This document shows, one piece after another, positions 1-9,457 of a DNA stretch of 64,000 bases (its first letter is position 1; the number at the start of each line of letters is the position of its first letter). The notes beneath the pieces are model-generated. The model was not told where the DNA came from, ran no database searches, and worked only from the letters and a program-made list of their open reading frames with translations. The stretch is from Mameliella sp. MMSF_3455 (GTDB taxonomy: Bacteria; Pseudomonadota; Alphaproteobacteria; Rhodobacterales; Rhodobacteraceae). Location: positions 124,001 to 188,000 of the forward strand of contig NZ_JASHJL010000006.1 of NCBI RefSeq assembly GCF_030733205.1. The letters are read 5' to 3'. The position numbers and the translations under genes are program-made.

Positions 1-290
1 CCGGCGTTGTTGATCAGGATGTCGGGCGCGACGCCATCCGCCTCCAACTGCGCAGCCAGCGCCGTGACCGCCGCGCGGTCGGAGAAATCGCACTGGTAGG
101 GCGTGAACTTGCGCCCCAGTGCCGTCACCGCCTGTTCCACATCCGATCCCGGCTGCAAGGACGCGCTGACGCCCACGATATCCGCGCCCGCCTGGGCCAG
201 CGCCTCGGCCATGCCGCGGCCGATGCCGCGCTTGGCGCCGGTGACGACGGCGGTCTTCCCGGAAAGGTCGAAACTGGAAAGGACGGTCAT
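1..290 (-). CDS. SDR-family oxidoreductase, KduD-like (3' part outside window)
   Basis: Only the first 96 or so residues are in the window. They carry the N-terminal Rossmann motif TGAKRGIG (residues 17-24) and reach the NNAG motif (94-97) exactly at the window edge. These are hallmarks of classical NAD(P)-dependent short-chain dehydrogenases. The opening resembles 2-deoxy-D-gluconate 3-dehydrogenases, so a sugar-acid oxidation is plausible but not proven. The ATG overlaps the stop of the upstream zinc dehydrogenase as ATGA (287-290), so it is the third gene of an operon starting at 2433 and is probably translationally coupled. Confidence 0.85.
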   Translation of the reverse strand, partial: MTVLSSFDLSGKTAVVTGAKRGIGRGMAEALAQAGADIVGVSASLQPGSDVEQAVTALGRKFTPYQCDFSDRAAVTALAAQLEADGVAPDILINNA

Positions 291-1321
291 GCAGGGTCTC
301 CCACCTTGATGAGGCTCTTCAGGGCTGTCGGGCTGGCGTCGAGCGATTCAAACGCCTGCTGGATCTCGGCCAGCGGGCTGACATCGGTGATCACCGTTTC
401 GGCGTCGATCTTGCCCTCGGCCACCAGCGCGATGGCCTTGTCATAGTCTTCGGCTTCGTACACCCGCGCGCCGATCAGGTTCAACTCGCGCCAGAAGAAC
501 TGGAACATGTCGACCTGCGGTTTCTTGGCATGGATCGCCACCATGACGATCCGCGCGCGTGTCGCCGCAACCGCCGTCATCGCATCCACGCCGGGCTGGC
601 TGCCCGAGACCTCGAACACCACGTCGGCGCCCTTGGTGCCGGTGCGCGCCTCGATCACCGCCTTCAGGTCTTCCTTGGCCGGGTTCACCGTGTCGAACCC
701 CAGCTTGCGCGCGATCTCCAGCCGGGTCTCGTTGACCTCGGACAGGACGACATTGCCGCCCGCCTCGCACGCGACCATGGCCACCAGCACACCGATGGGG
801 CCGCCGCCGATCACCACCACGTCCTCGCCCGGCTGAACCGCGGCCATGCGCACGTCATGGCAGGCCACGGCCACCGGCTCGATCAGCGCAGCGTGATCCA
901 GGCGCATCCCCTCTGGTAGAACGTGCAGCGTATGCGCGGGAGCATTCCACAGCTCCTGCATGGCGCCATCGGTATCCAGGCCCAGGAATTTCTGGTTATG
1001 GCAGATGTGACCATGCCCGCGCTTGCAGGCGGGGCAATCCCCGCAGGGATCCAGCGGGCGCACCACCACGTTCTGACCCGGCGAGACATTGGTCACGCCC
1101 TCGCCCACCGCCTCGACCACGGCCGACATTTCATGCCCGACGATCCGGTTCAGGCCCACGCGCGCGTCCATGTTGCCGTGAAACACATGCATGTCCGTAC
1201 CGCAGATGCCGCAATAGGCGATGCGCAACTGCACTTCGCCCGCGCCGGGGGCAGGCGCCTCGGCCTGCTCGACGGTAAAGGTGCGGTTGCCGCGGTAAAA
1301 GGCGGCGTCGATCTTGGTCAT
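287..1321 (-). CDS. zinc-dependent medium-chain alcohol/polyol dehydrogenase
   Basis: A 344-residue MDR-family NAD(P)-dependent dehydrogenase, cytoplasmic. Catalytic-zinc ligands are visible as C40 (in CGICGTD) and H62-E63. The structural zinc site is C93, C96, C99 and C107. The nucleotide-binding glycine motif GGGPIG lies at about 171-177. The family oxidises secondary alcohols, polyols or sugar acids (threonine, sorbitol and butanediol dehydrogenases are relatives), and the substrate cannot be chosen from sequence. Both ends overlap neighbours by 4 bp (ATGA), placing it between the enolase-superfamily gene and the SDR in one operon. It probably acts on the product of the dehydratase or on the same sugar. 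Confidence 0.9.
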   Translation of the reverse strand: MTKIDAAFYRGNRTFTVEQAEAPAPGAGEVQLRIAYCGICGTDMHVFHGNMDARVGLNRIVGHEMSAVVEAVGEGVTNVSPGQNVVVRPLDPCGDCPACKRGHGHICHNQKFLGLDTDGAMQELWNAPAHTLHVLPEGMRLDHAALIEPVAVACHDVRMAAVQPGEDVVVIGGGPIGVLVAMVACEAGGNVVLSEVNETRLEIARKLGFDTVNPAKEDLKAVIEARTGTKGADVVFEVSGSQPGVDAMTAVAATRARIVMVAIHAKKPQVDMFQFFWRELNLIGARVYEAEDYDKAIALVAEGKIDAETVITDVSPLAEIQQAFESLDASPTALKSLIKVGDPA

Positions 1322-2433
1322 TCGTGCATCTCCTCATGGGCTGCTTGCAATCTGTCCCAGTCGAAGATCACGCCGGTGCCCGGCGTATCCGGCGCCACCG
1401 CCATGTGATCCTCGACCACCAAGGGACGGGTCGTGTAGGTGTCGATGGGGAAGGAATGCACCTCGATCCAGCCCTGCCCCTGCCCGGACACAAGGCTGAC
1501 GTGCAGTTCCTGCATCCCGTGGCTGCACACGGTTATTCCGTGCTGCCGGCCAAGCGCGGCCACCTGCAACCAACCGGTGATCCCGCCGCAGTTCGAGGCA
1601 TCGGGTTGAAGATAACTCAGCCGGGAATCCTCGACCGCGTATTCGAATTCATGGAACGTGTGCAGGTTTTCCCCCATGGCCAGGGGCACCCCCGTCGCCT
1701 CGGCGATCCGGCCATAGCCCTTGTAGCTGTCGGGGATGATCGGTTCCTCGAACCAGGTGATGTCATGGGGCGCAAAGGCGCGCGCGGCCTCGATCGCCTG
1801 ATCCTCGGACATGGAATAATTCGCATCGACCATGAAGGTCACGTCAGGGCCGATCAACTCGCGCACCGCCTTCACCCGGGCCACGTCCTCGGCCAGCGTG
1901 GGCTGACCCACCTTGATCTTCACCGCGTCGAAGCCACGGTCCAGGTAACCGCGGATGCTGTCCAGCAGTTTCGGCAGCGGAAAGTTCAGGTCGATCCCCC
2001 CGGCGTAGGCCCGGCAGCGGTCGCCCGCCCCGCCCGCCATCTGCCACAGCGACTGGCCCGTACGCTTGCCGCGCAAATCCCACAGGGCGATATCCACCGC
2101 CGAAATCGCGAATGACGCCACGCCGCCCCGGGCCACGTAGTGCACGTGCCATTGCATCGCGTCGTACAGCGCCTCGACGTCCCCCGCCTCTTTGCCCAGC
2201 AAAAAGGGCGCAAGGTCATGTTCGATCATGGCGGCAATCGCGCGCCCGCCCTTGCCGCCGGTATAACTGTACCCGGTGCCCGTGCTGCCGTCCTCCAGCG
2301 TGACGGTCGCGGTGATCAGCTCGAAATGCGTATGGTCCCCGTGCTTGGCATCGGTCAGCACTTCGGCCAGCGGCACATCGAACAGACGTACGTCCACGCG
2401 GACGATACGAGAGGCAGGGTCAGGGTCGGACAT
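1318..2433 (-). CDS. mandelate racemase/muconate lactonizing enzyme family protein (probable sugar-acid dehydratase)
   Basis: A 371-residue enolase-superfamily enzyme. Visible active-site positions are the K-x-K motif at K172/K174 (VKIKVG), Mg2+ ligands D203 (MVDANYS), E229 (WFEEP) and E255 (MGENLHT), and the general base H305 (CSHGMQE). Members with this pattern mostly dehydrate aldonic or aldaric acids. The neighbouring dehydrogenases, AldA-like enzyme and ribose-type transporter fit a non-phosphorylative sugar-acid route. It is the first gene of the leftward operon (dehydratase, zinc dehydrogenase, SDR). Its promoter region carries two copies of the GntR operator. Confidence 0.88.
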   Translation of the reverse strand: MSDPDPASRIVRVDVRLFDVPLAEVLTDAKHGDHTHFELITATVTLEDGSTGTGYSYTGGKGGRAIAAMIEHDLAPFLLGKEAGDVEALYDAMQWHVHYVARGGVASFAISAVDIALWDLRGKRTGQSLWQMAGGAGDRCRAYAGGIDLNFPLPKLLDSIRGYLDRGFDAVKIKVGQPTLAEDVARVKAVRELIGPDVTFMVDANYSMSEDQAIEAARAFAPHDITWFEEPIIPDSYKGYGRIAEATGVPLAMGENLHTFHEFEYAVEDSRLSYLQPDASNCGGITGWLQVAALGRQHGITVCSHGMQELHVSLVSGQGQGWIEVHSFPIDTYTTRPLVVEDHMAVAPDTPGTGVIFDWDRLQAAHEEMHE

Positions 2434-2448
2434 CGGGGCGCCTTCTAT

Positions 2449-2463
2449 TTTGATCGTACCAGG
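2449..2463. promoter_or_regulatory. GntR operator copy 1 (near the start of the dehydratase operon)
   Basis: The sequence TTTGATCGTACCAGG is an imperfect 6-3-6 inverted repeat matching the FadR-subfamily consensus TNGTNNNACNA in its core apart from one base. It sits just downstream of a candidate leftward promoter, so binding would block initiation. The same core recurs at 2523 and 9347. Confidence 0.6.
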
Positions 2464-2471
2464 TTAAGGGC

Positions 2472-2500
2472 TTATGCTGGCAATCCGGCGGTTATGTCAA
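2472..2500 (-). promoter_or_regulatory. candidate sigma-70 promoter of the dehydratase operon
   Basis: On the minus strand a perfect -35 TTGACA (2495-2500) is followed by a 17-bp spacer and GCATAA (2472-2477). The two GntR operator copies lie on either side of it, with centres 74 bp apart (about seven helical turns). That spacing would permit looping repression. Confidence 0.5.
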
Positions 2501-2522
2501 TAATATATCGCCAAATTCCATT

Positions 2523-2537
2523 TTTAGTCGTACCAAA
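2523..2537. promoter_or_regulatory. GntR operator copy 2
   Basis: TTTAGTCGTACCAAA, a 6-3-6 inverted repeat with one mismatch, lies upstream of the leftward promoter and 79 bp before the GntR start codon. It could serve both divergent genes, with repression of one and autoregulation of the other. An additional inverted repeat, TTTGGTCC (2565-2572) with GGACCAAA (2594-2601), lies between this site and the regulator gene. Confidence 0.6.
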
Positions 2538-2615
2538 ATACTCGAAATTGACTTCTGCGCGCCCTTTGGTCCAATTGCACGGGCCAAAAGGCCGGACCAA
2601 AAGGCGGATCGCAAC

Positions 2616-3323
2616 ATGCCACGACAGGACGAAACAGGCCGCGCAGCGGACCAGGTGGTGCGCAGCATCGCCGATCAGATTCGCTCGGGCGAACTGGCCG
2701 ACGGCCAGCCGCTGCCGCCCGAACGCGACCTGATGGAGGCCTTCGGCATCTCGCGCACGGTGGTGCGCGAGGCGGTGCGCACCCTGTCCTCGCGCGGGCT
2801 GATCGAGGCGCTGCCGCGCCACCGCCCGGTGGTGCGCAAGCCGGGCTTCGACTCGGCCATCGACGCGGTGGGCAGCATCGTCACCCACCTGCTGGGCGAA
2901 CCCGGCGGGGTCAAGAACCTCTTCGACACCCGCATCATGGTCGAAGCGTCGCTGGTCCGGCAGGCCGCCAAGGAGGCCAGCAAGGAAGACATCGCCGCGC
3001 TGACCGAGGCGCTGGAGGCCAATGGCGCCTCGATCCTCGACAGCGAGGCCTTCTACCGCACCGACAACGCCTTTCACGGCGTGCTGTACCAGATCCCGCA
3101 AAACCCCGTCCTGCCCGCCATCCACCGCGCCTATACCACCTGGCTGGCGCCGCAATGGTCGCAGATGCCCCGCCTGCCCGACCGAAACCGCACCAACTTC
3201 GACGCCCACAAGGCCATCTACGACGCCATCCTCATGCGCGATCCCGACACCGCGGAAACCCACCTGCGCGACCATCTCGCCACCGCATGGGCACAGGTCC
3301 GCGAAACCTTCGGCGACGTCTGA
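2616..3323 (+). CDS. GntR-family transcriptional regulator, FadR (FCD) subfamily
   Basis: 235 residues. An N-terminal winged helix-turn-helix (about 10-75, including LPPERDLMEAFGISRTVVREAV) is followed by an all-helical FCD ligand-binding domain with spaced histidines (NAFHGVL, DAHKAIYDAI, THLRDHL) that in this family often bind a metal. It is divergent from the sugar-acid dehydratase operon and convergent with the aldehyde dehydrogenase gene (4 bp between stops). Operators of FadR consensus lie in its own promoter region and in front of the ABC transporter operon at 9.3 kb. It therefore probably represses both until a sugar acid or pathway intermediate binds. Confidence 0.9.
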   Translation: MPRQDETGRAADQVVRSIADQIRSGELADGQPLPPERDLMEAFGISRTVVREAVRTLSSRGLIEALPRHRPVVRKPGFDSAIDAVGSIVTHLLGEPGGVKNLFDTRIMVEASLVRQAAKEASKEDIAALTEALEANGASILDSEAFYRTDNAFHGVLYQIPQNPVLPAIHRAYTTWLAPQWSQMPRLPDRNRTNFDAHKAIYDAILMRDPDTAETHLRDHLATAWAQVRETFGDV

Positions 3324-3327
3324 ACCG

Positions 3328-4755
3328 TCAGAAGGCCTGGTACACCGTCCGCTTCTGCAGGTAGCCCTCGATCCCGTGCATCCCGTCCTCGCCGCCAAGG
3401 CCGGACAGCTTGTGGCCGTTGTGATAGCCCTGCACCAGCCCCGTGATCCCCGAGTTCAGAAAGATCGTCCCGGTCTCCAGCCGCTGGATCGCGTCCATGT
3501 AGACGCTTGGATTCTGCGTCCACAAATAGGCGGACAATCCGTCCGGGCGGGCATTGGCAACGGCAAGCGCCTCTTCATAGTCCGCCACGGGCACCACAGG
3601 CAGCACCGGGCCGAATATCTCTTCGCGCACCGCCGCCGTGTCGGGCGTGGCGCCGGTCAGCACGGTCGGTTCGTACCAGTTGCCGCCTTCCATCCCCTCG
3701 GGCCGCTTGCCGCCAAGCGCCACCTTGGCACCGCCTTCGACGGACTCGGCCACGATCCGTTCCACTCGCGCCAAGGCGTCGGCGGTGGTGATCGGCCCCA
3801 TGCCGCCATTGGTGGCCGGGTCACCGACCCGCACCTTGGCCGCGTGGTCCAGCAGCTTTACGGTAAAGGCATCGGCCACCGCCTCTTCGACCAGCACCGA
3901 TTCCGAACAGATGCAGACCTGTCCGGCGTTGGCGAAACGCGCCGTCGCACAGGCCGCCGCCGCCTTGTCGAGGTCGGCGTCCTTCAGCACGATGAAGGGC
4001 GCAGAGCCGCCCAGTTCCAGCGACAGCGCCGTGATGTTCTGCGCAGAGGCCCGCGCAATCGCCTGCCCCGCCCGGATCGATCCCGTCAGGGTGATCATCC
4101 GCACGATCGGGCTTTCGACCAGCGGCGCGCCGACCTCGGCGCCCGTGCCCGTGACCATGTTGATGACACCGGCAGGCACACCCGCCTCCTCGACGATGCG
4201 GCAGAAAACCGAGGCCGTGACCGGCGTCGCCTCATGCGGCTTGAGGATCATGGTGTTGCCGGTGACCAGCGCCGGGCCGACCTTGCGCCCGATCAGCGCC
4301 AGCGGATAGTTGTAGGCACACAGGCCCAGCGTCACGCCATAGGGCACCTTGTAGATGAACAGCCGCTCGCGCGGATTGTCAGATGGCAATATGTCCCCGC
4401 GCAGCCGGCGCGCCGCCTCGGCGGAATAGGTCATGTAGCGGATCGTGTCCGTGACCTCGCCCGCCGCTTCGGCGCGGGGCTTGCCCTGCTCCTTGACCAG
4501 CAGATCCTCGAACAGATCACGTTCCCGCTCGATCCCGTCTGCGATGCGGTAGAGGTAGGCGGCCCGTTCGACCGGGGGCAGCATCATCCAGGTCTTCTGC
4601 GCCCGCGCCGAAGACTCCAAAGCGCGCTCTACTTCGGCCCCGGTGCAGGCGGGCACCTCGGCCCAGGCCTCTCCGGTGGCGGGGTTTGTCACCTCCAGCC
4701 GCGCGCCATTCGACGCCTCGACCCATTCGTTGTCGATGAAGCATTTGTAGAACAT
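3328..4755 (-). CDS. aldehyde dehydrogenase, AldA-like (lactaldehyde/glycolaldehyde dehydrogenase type)
   Basis: A 475-residue NAD(P)-dependent aldehyde dehydrogenase. Active-site residues are N149 (AYNYP), K172, E247 (LELGG) and the nucleophile C281 (GQVCICSE). The overall sequence resembles E. coli AldA, which oxidises L-lactaldehyde to lactate and glycolaldehyde to glycolate. It is the last gene of the leftward transporter operon, 10 bp after the ATPase gene, so it probably removes an aldehyde released from the imported sugar. Substrate specificity is inferred from family similarity and context only. Confidence 0.88.
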   Translation of the reverse strand: MFYKCFIDNEWVEASNGARLEVTNPATGEAWAEVPACTGAEVERALESSARAQKTWMMLPPVERAAYLYRIADGIERERDLFEDLLVKEQGKPRAEAAGEVTDTIRYMTYSAEAARRLRGDILPSDNPRERLFIYKVPYGVTLGLCAYNYPLALIGRKVGPALVTGNTMILKPHEATPVTASVFCRIVEEAGVPAGVINMVTGTGAEVGAPLVESPIVRMITLTGSIRAGQAIARASAQNITALSLELGGSAPFIVLKDADLDKAAAACATARFANAGQVCICSESVLVEEAVADAFTVKLLDHAAKVRVGDPATNGGMGPITTADALARVERIVAESVEGGAKVALGGKRPEGMEGGNWYEPTVLTGATPDTAAVREEIFGPVLPVVPVADYEEALAVANARPDGLSAYLWTQNPSVYMDAIQRLETGTIFLNSGITGLVQGYHNGHKLSGLGGEDGMHGIEGYLQKRTVYQAF

Positions 4756-4765
4756 GGGGGTTCCT

Positions 4766-6268
4766 TCAGGTCGTGTGACCGGCCCCGGCCATGTCGGCCA
4801 GCATCCGGTCCTTGTCGAAATGCGGATAGGCGTATTCCTGCACCTTGCGCCCCTCGAAGAGCGTCAGCACCCGGTCGCCCAGCATCAGCACCTCGTCGAT
4901 TTCATAGGACAGGATCAGGATGGCGACGCCGCGTTCGGCCAGATCCTCGATGATGCGATAGATGTCGGCCTTTGCGTGCACGTCGATGCCGCGCGTCGGC
5001 TCCAGCAGGATCAACAGCTTCAGATCCTCGTCCAGCCAGCGCGAGAAGCAGATCTTTTGCTTGTTGCCGCCCGACAGAAAGCGGATTTCCTGCTCAGGCG
5101 AGGATGTCTTGGTCGAGGTGTCGCGGATAGCCTTGGCCACGATCCCGTCCACCCGCGCGCCGTCGATCAGCCCGCCCTTCACGGATTTCTCCAGGAACGG
5201 CAGGGCGATGTTGTCGCGCACCGACAGCGGCGGCAGGATGCCGTTCTTGTCGCGGTTCTCGGTCACAAGGCCCATGCCCTCACGCACCGCCACGGCGGGC
5301 CCGCGCCCCGGTTTCAGCACCCGGTCAAGGTAACGCACCTGCCCGTTATACCCGGCATCCAGACCGAAAATCGCCTTGGCGAGTTCCGGCGCACCGCAGC
5401 CGCGCAGGCCCGTCAGCACGACGATTTCGCCTTCGTGCACGTCCAGCGTCACACCTTCGTAGTTGCCGGGGCTCGACAGCTCGTCCACCGACAGCACCAC
5501 CTTGCCGGTGATCTGCTTGTGGGGCTTCACGAACTGGTCCAGTTCGGCGCCGGTCATCGACTTGATGACCTTATCCTCTGTCGTGTCGGGGATGCGTTCG
5601 GACAGGACGATCACCCCGTCGCGCATCACCGTCACCTGCTCGGCGATGCCGAAAATCTCCGGCATGTGGTGCGAGATGTAGATGATCGCGATGCCCTCGG
5701 CCTTCATCCGGCGGATGAACTCGAACAGCATCTCCTTGTCCTCTTCGGACAGGGCCGAGGTCGGTTCGTCCATCACGATCAGCCAGGCATCGGACATCAG
5801 CGCCCGGATGATCTCGACGATCTGCTTTTCGCCGGAGTTCAACTCTCGCACGGGCTTGTTCGGGTCCAGCTTCAGTCCGAACCGGTCCAGCTGCGCCCGC
5901 ACCTGCCGCGCCATTTCGCCCTTGTTCAGGAAGGGCGTTCCTGCGTGGCGGATCTCGCTCCCCAGAAAGATGTTGGCGGCGACGTTCAGCTCGTTGATTA
6001 GCGACAGCTCCTGGTGGATCATGGCGATCCCGTGCCGCGCGGCATCGGCGGGGGCGGCAATCTCGACCGCCTGCCCGTCCATGCGGATCTCCCCCTCATC
6101 CTTCTGATAGACACCGCCGAGGATCTTCATCAGCGTCGATTTCCCGGCCCCGTTCAGACCGACCAGGGCGTGCACCTCGCCCGCGGTACAGGTGAAATCA
6201 ACGTTGTCCAGCGCGCGGGTGGCAAAGAAGGTCTTGCCGATGCCGGCCATTTCCAGACGTCTGGTCAT
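4766..6268 (-). CDS. sugar ABC transporter ATP-binding protein (RbsA/MglA type)
   Basis: A 500-residue ATPase of the ribose/galactose importer class, with two fused nucleotide-binding domains. Domain 1 has Walker [10 protein letters not shown] (37-45), signature LNSGEKQ and Walker [12 protein letters not shown]. Domain 2 has the degenerate P-loop [14 protein letters not shown], signature LSGGNKQK and [12 protein letters not shown] degenerate second P-loop is usual in the class. Its start overlaps the permease stop by 4 bp. It powers import with the permeases at 6265 and 8374 and the binding protein at 7303. Confidence 0.92.
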   Translation of the reverse strand: MTRRLEMAGIGKTFFATRALDNVDFTCTAGEVHALVGLNGAGKSTLMKILGGVYQKDEGEIRMDGQAVEIAAPADAARHGIAMIHQELSLINELNVAANIFLGSEIRHAGTPFLNKGEMARQVRAQLDRFGLKLDPNKPVRELNSGEKQIVEIIRALMSDAWLIVMDEPTSALSEEDKEMLFEFIRRMKAEGIAIIYISHHMPEIFGIAEQVTVMRDGVIVLSERIPDTTEDKVIKSMTGAELDQFVKPHKQITGKVVLSVDELSSPGNYEGVTLDVHEGEIVVLTGLRGCGAPELAKAIFGLDAGYNGQVRYLDRVLKPGRGPAVAVREGMGLVTENRDKNGILPPLSVRDNIALPFLEKSVKGGLIDGARVDGIVAKAIRDTSTKTSSPEQEIRFLSGGNKQKICFSRWLDEDLKLLILLEPTRGIDVHAKADIYRIIEDLAERGVAILILSYEIDEVLMLGDRVLTLFEGRKVQEYAYPHFDKDRMLADMAGAGHTT

Positions 6269-7245
6269 TGCGCCTTCCTCCGCTGCACGAGCGTATCCAG
6301 CAGCACCACGCCCAGAAGGATCAGGCCCTTGATGAGGTTCTGCAAATAGGGGTTGGTGCCGGTCAAAACGAGCCCGTTGATGATGATCCCGTAGAGCAGC
6401 ACGCCCAGGATCGTGCCCAGCAGACGACCCCGTCCGCCGAACAGAGATGTGCCGCCCAGGATCACCGCCGTGATCGCGTCGAATTCAAGGTACAGCCCCG
6501 TCCAGGGCTGCCCCGAGGACACGCGGCCCACGGTGATGATCGCCGACAGGCCCGCCAGCGCGCCGGACAGCACATAGACCCAGACCAGCGTGCGCTGCGG
6601 CATCCGGCCCAGCACGAAGGCGGTGTTGAAATTCGACCCGGCGGCATAGACGTCACGGCCAAAGGGCGACCGGTAGAGCAGCACCGACAAGGCGACAAAG
6701 ACCAGCGCAACAAAGGGGATCACGACCGGCATGTTGCCCCAGCTCTGCCCGCCCAGCCACAGGAAGGCGCCGTTGAACACGTTGATCGAATCCGCGTCGT
6801 AGATCACCAGCGCCAGACCGCGCGCCAACGCGAAGGTGGCCAGCGTCACCATGAAGGCCGACAATCGCAGCCGCCCGATGAAGACACCGTTGATCGCGCC
6901 GATGGCCATGCCCGCCAGGACGGCGGCGGCAAATCCCACCAGCGCGCTGTCGGTGGCGGTCAGGGCGATCACCCCCACCCCGCCGGCGAAGGCCACGTTC
7001 GACCCGACGCTGAGGTCGATGCCGCCGGTCAGCATGATGAAGGTCATGCCCATCGACACCAGGAACAGCACCGCGATCGAGCGCAGCAGGATGCCGATGT
7101 TGGCAAGCGAATAGAAGTTGTCGTTGGCGATGCCGAACCCGACCGAGGCGATCACGATCAGCCCGATCAGGACAAGGTAGCGCTGGGTCAGGCTGTCCAT
7201 CGCCTTGCCCCTGCGCGCAGGCGCTGCGGCCGTGGTTGTGGTCAT
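6265..7245 (-). CDS. sugar ABC transporter permease (RbsC type), first of two
   Basis: 326 residues, almost entirely hydrophobic membrane segments after a short basic N-terminus. It has the RbsC-family pattern FIMLTGGIDLSVGSNVAF and a C-terminal ILGGTSLFGGRGRLLGT. It lies downstream of the binding-protein gene and overlaps the ATPase gene by ATGA. A second, different permease precedes the binding protein (8374-9330), so the inner-membrane pore is probably a heterodimer. Most ribose-type systems instead use one permease as a homodimer. Confidence 0.9.
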   Translation of the reverse strand: MTTTTAAAPARRGKAMDSLTQRYLVLIGLIVIASVGFGIANDNFYSLANIGILLRSIAVLFLVSMGMTFIMLTGGIDLSVGSNVAFAGGVGVIALTATDSALVGFAAAVLAGMAIGAINGVFIGRLRLSAFMVTLATFALARGLALVIYDADSINVFNGAFLWLGGQSWGNMPVVIPFVALVFVALSVLLYRSPFGRDVYAAGSNFNTAFVLGRMPQRTLVWVYVLSGALAGLSAIITVGRVSSGQPWTGLYLEFDAITAVILGGTSLFGGRGRLLGTILGVLLYGIIINGLVLTGTNPYLQNLIKGLILLGVVLLDTLVQRRKAQ

Positions 7246-7266
7246 GGCTTTCTTTCCGGAAATTCG

Positions 7267-7295
7267 GGGCGGCAGCGGGACACCCGCCGCCGCCC
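7267..7295 (-). terminator. intercistronic GC hairpin after the binding-protein gene
   Basis: A strong stem (arms GGGCGGC/GCGGG paired with their complements, one mismatch, 3-nt loop) sits in the 57-bp gap between binding-protein stop and permease start. There is no T-run. Such hairpins usually stabilise the upstream mRNA or attenuate it, giving more binding protein than permease. Confidence 0.45.
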
Positions 7296-7302
7296 GCCTG
7301 TC

Positions 7303-8331
7303 TTACTTGACCGAGTCGGGGCCGAACTCGAGATAGCCCTTCGCGGCCACGTCCAGCGCCTCGTCGACGTAGTAGACCTCGACATCCTCGGGGAAGCCGT
7401 TGTCGAGCGCGGTCTTGTGGTTCTCCTCGGTCATCACCAGCGGCGTGAAGAAGTCATAGACCTTGTCCGGCGTCTCGCCCTCGTGGATGCGATAGGCCAT
7501 CTGGACAAAGTTCCAGCCCTCGCGCGTGCCCGACAGCAGGATGTCGGCCTTCACGGTGCCGTTCTGCATCTGCTGCAGGATCGGGATATCGCCGTCGTAG
7601 CCGTAGAAATCCAGGTCCTTGCCGCTGTTGGTGGCAATGGCGATCGACGGGTACATGTAGGCGTCGGTGACGCCGGAAATCGCGTCGAGGTCCTCGAACT
7701 GGGTCAGCCAGTTTTCCGCAATGGACTGCGCCTTGACCGTGTCCCAGTCGGCGGGCTGCTCGGCCACGACCTCGATGTTGTCGCAGGCGCCGATGCCCTT
7801 CAGGATGCCCTCGCGGCGCGCCTCGCCCGACGGGTTGCCCGCCTGCCCCAGCATGATCGCCACCTTGTAGGGCTCTCCGCCCGACAGGGCGCACATGGCC
7901 AGGCCCTGATTGGTGCCGTTCACCACGTCGCCGAGGGTAAAGCTGTAGTCGGCGCTGTCCATGGGCGAATGCACGGCGATCCAGGTGATGCCCGCCTCCT
8001 GCGCCTTGGCGACCAGCGGCTCGAAGGCATCGACGTTGATGGCGTTGACGAACATCACGTCGGGGCCTTCGTTGATCGTCACCTCGGTTTGCTGGATCAT
8101 CTTCTCCAGCGAGCCTTCGGCCGACAGCCAGCGGCCGGTGATCTTGGTATCCGGGAAGGCCTCGTCATAGGCGTCAATCGCATCCTCGAACCCCTTGAGC
8201 CAGGCAACGTGATAGGGCGCGACGTGGCCGTCGTTGATGAACACGATGTCCAGCGTGTCATCCTGCGCGACCGCCGGGGCGCCCATCAGGGTCAGCGCCG
8301 TCGCGGACATGAGTCCTGTCTTGAAGTTCAT
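7303..8331 (-). CDS. periplasmic sugar-binding protein of ribose-type ABC transporter
   Basis: 342 residues with a clear Sec signal peptide (MNFKTGLMSATALTLMGAPAVA, cleavage near residue 22). The mature part is a type I periplasmic-binding fold (Peripla_BP_4 like), with segments such as DIVFINDGHVAPYHVAWLKG and GPDVMFVNAINVDAF. It captures the substrate and delivers it to the two permeases. The gene lies between the two permease genes, an unusual order. The ligand is unknown, but context favours a sugar or sugar acid degraded by the flanking dehydratase and dehydrogenases. Confidence 0.88.
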   Translation of the reverse strand: MNFKTGLMSATALTLMGAPAVAQDDTLDIVFINDGHVAPYHVAWLKGFEDAIDAYDEAFPDTKITGRWLSAEGSLEKMIQQTEVTINEGPDVMFVNAINVDAFEPLVAKAQEAGITWIAVHSPMDSADYSFTLGDVVNGTNQGLAMCALSGGEPYKVAIMLGQAGNPSGEARREGILKGIGACDNIEVVAEQPADWDTVKAQSIAENWLTQFEDLDAISGVTDAYMYPSIAIATNSGKDLDFYGYDGDIPILQQMQNGTVKADILLSGTREGWNFVQMAYRIHEGETPDKVYDFFTPLVMTEENHKTALDNGFPEDVEVYYVDEALDVAAKGYLEFGPDSVK

Positions 8332-8373
8332 TGTCGTCTCCTCCGTGTTGAATTCTTCTGCGTCGTTCCTGCG

Positions 8374-9330
8374 TCAGTGAGCCTCGACCTGCCGCGACTG
8401 CCAGAGCACCCAGTTGGCCCCCAGCGCCGCCAGGATCACCGCGCCCTTGAACACCTGGTGCCAGACGTCCTCGACGTTCAGCAGGTTCAGCGCGTTGTTG
8501 ATGACTCCGATGAACAGCAGCCCCCAGAAGGCGCCGCCGATGGTGCCGCGCCCGCCCAGGATCAGCGTGCCGCCGATGATGATCGCCGCGATCCCGTCCA
8601 GCAGCAGCCCGTTGCCGTCCAGCCCCGGCTGAACGAACCCCATCCGCGACGACAGCATGATCCCGGCAAAACCGCTACACAGCGCCGAGAACATGAAGAC
8701 CCCGATCTTGACCCGGTCCACGTTCACGCCTGCCAGCCGGGCGTTTTCCTCGGAGTTGCCGACGGCGATCACCGCCGCGCCCCAGCGGGTGTGGTTGTAG
8801 ACCACCCAGGCCAGCACGAAGAGCGCGACGAGGAACAGGAAGGACCAGTAAAGCCCCATGAATTTCTCGGCCCCGATGAAGCGAAAGAAATCGCCCATGA
8901 GAAAGATCTGCTGCCCGCGCGGGATGATCAGGCCCGACAGGCCCTGCGCGCAGAACAGCATCGACAGGGTGACGATGAAGGCGGGCAGCCTCAGCTTGGT
9001 CACCAAGACCCCGTTGAAGAACCCCAACGCCAGGGAACAGGCGATCACCGCCACGATCCCCAGCGCCACGCCCCCGGTCATGCCGAAAAACACTCCCAGC
9101 ACGATGGCGAACAGCACCGATCCCATGCCCATCGACAGGTCGATGTTGCCGGACACGACGACAAAGAACTGCCCCAGCGCGATCAGCCCGATGGGCACGA
9201 TCTGGCGCGAGATGGCCGACATGTTGTCAAGGCTCAGGAACCGCGGGCTGATCAGGTAGAACACCAGACACAGCGCCAGCGTAACGAAGATGATGTTCTT
9301 TTCCCGCAACAGGCGCGACAAGTCAGGCAT
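8374..9330 (-). CDS. sugar ABC transporter permease (RbsC type), second
   Basis: 318 residues with about eight hydrophobic segments and RbsC-family patterns FVVVSGNIDLSMGMGSVLF and IIGGTLILGGRGTIGGA. It is the first gene of the five-gene leftward operon (permease, binding protein, permease, ATPase, aldehyde dehydrogenase). Its start lies only 16 bp downstream of the third GntR operator. It differs substantially from the permease at 6265, so it is not a recent duplicate. Confidence 0.9.
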   Translation of the reverse strand: MPDLSRLLREKNIIFVTLALCLVFYLISPRFLSLDNMSAISRQIVPIGLIALGQFFVVVSGNIDLSMGMGSVLFAIVLGVFFGMTGGVALGIVAVIACSLALGFFNGVLVTKLRLPAFIVTLSMLFCAQGLSGLIIPRGQQIFLMGDFFRFIGAEKFMGLYWSFLFLVALFVLAWVVYNHTRWGAAVIAVGNSEENARLAGVNVDRVKIGVFMFSALCSGFAGIMLSSRMGFVQPGLDGNGLLLDGIAAIIIGGTLILGGRGTIGGAFWGLLFIGVINNALNLLNVEDVWHQVFKGAVILAALGANWVLWQSRQVEAH

Positions 9331-9346
9331 GGTGTCCTCGGTTCAT

Positions 9347-9361
9347 TTTGGTCGTACCAAA
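9347..9361. promoter_or_regulatory. GntR operator copy 3 (transporter operon)
   Basis: TTTGGTCGTACCAAA, a perfect 6-3-6 inverted repeat matching the FadR-family core TGGTCGTACCA, lies 16 bp before the permease start. A TTGACA on the minus strand (9393-9398) is a possible -35, but I find no clean -10. It is the best of the three copies and ties the transporter operon to the regulator at 2616. Confidence 0.65.
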
Positions 9362-9457
9362 TTCTAGCCATACGGCAGAGATTCGGCGATATTGTCAAGT
9401 TTATCTGCGAATATTCTGCATTTTGTCTTATGATACTCTCAGTTTGGAATGCTCAAA

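Noticed and set aside
3022-4953. 643-codon plus-strand frame across the GntR end and aldehyde dehydrogenase
   Set aside because: It crosses two real genes in the wrong frame or strand and has low-complexity composition.
9393-9398. TTGACA as the -35 of the transporter operon promoter
   Set aside because: No acceptable -10 occurs at 16-18 bp, so I mention it but do not call a promoter.
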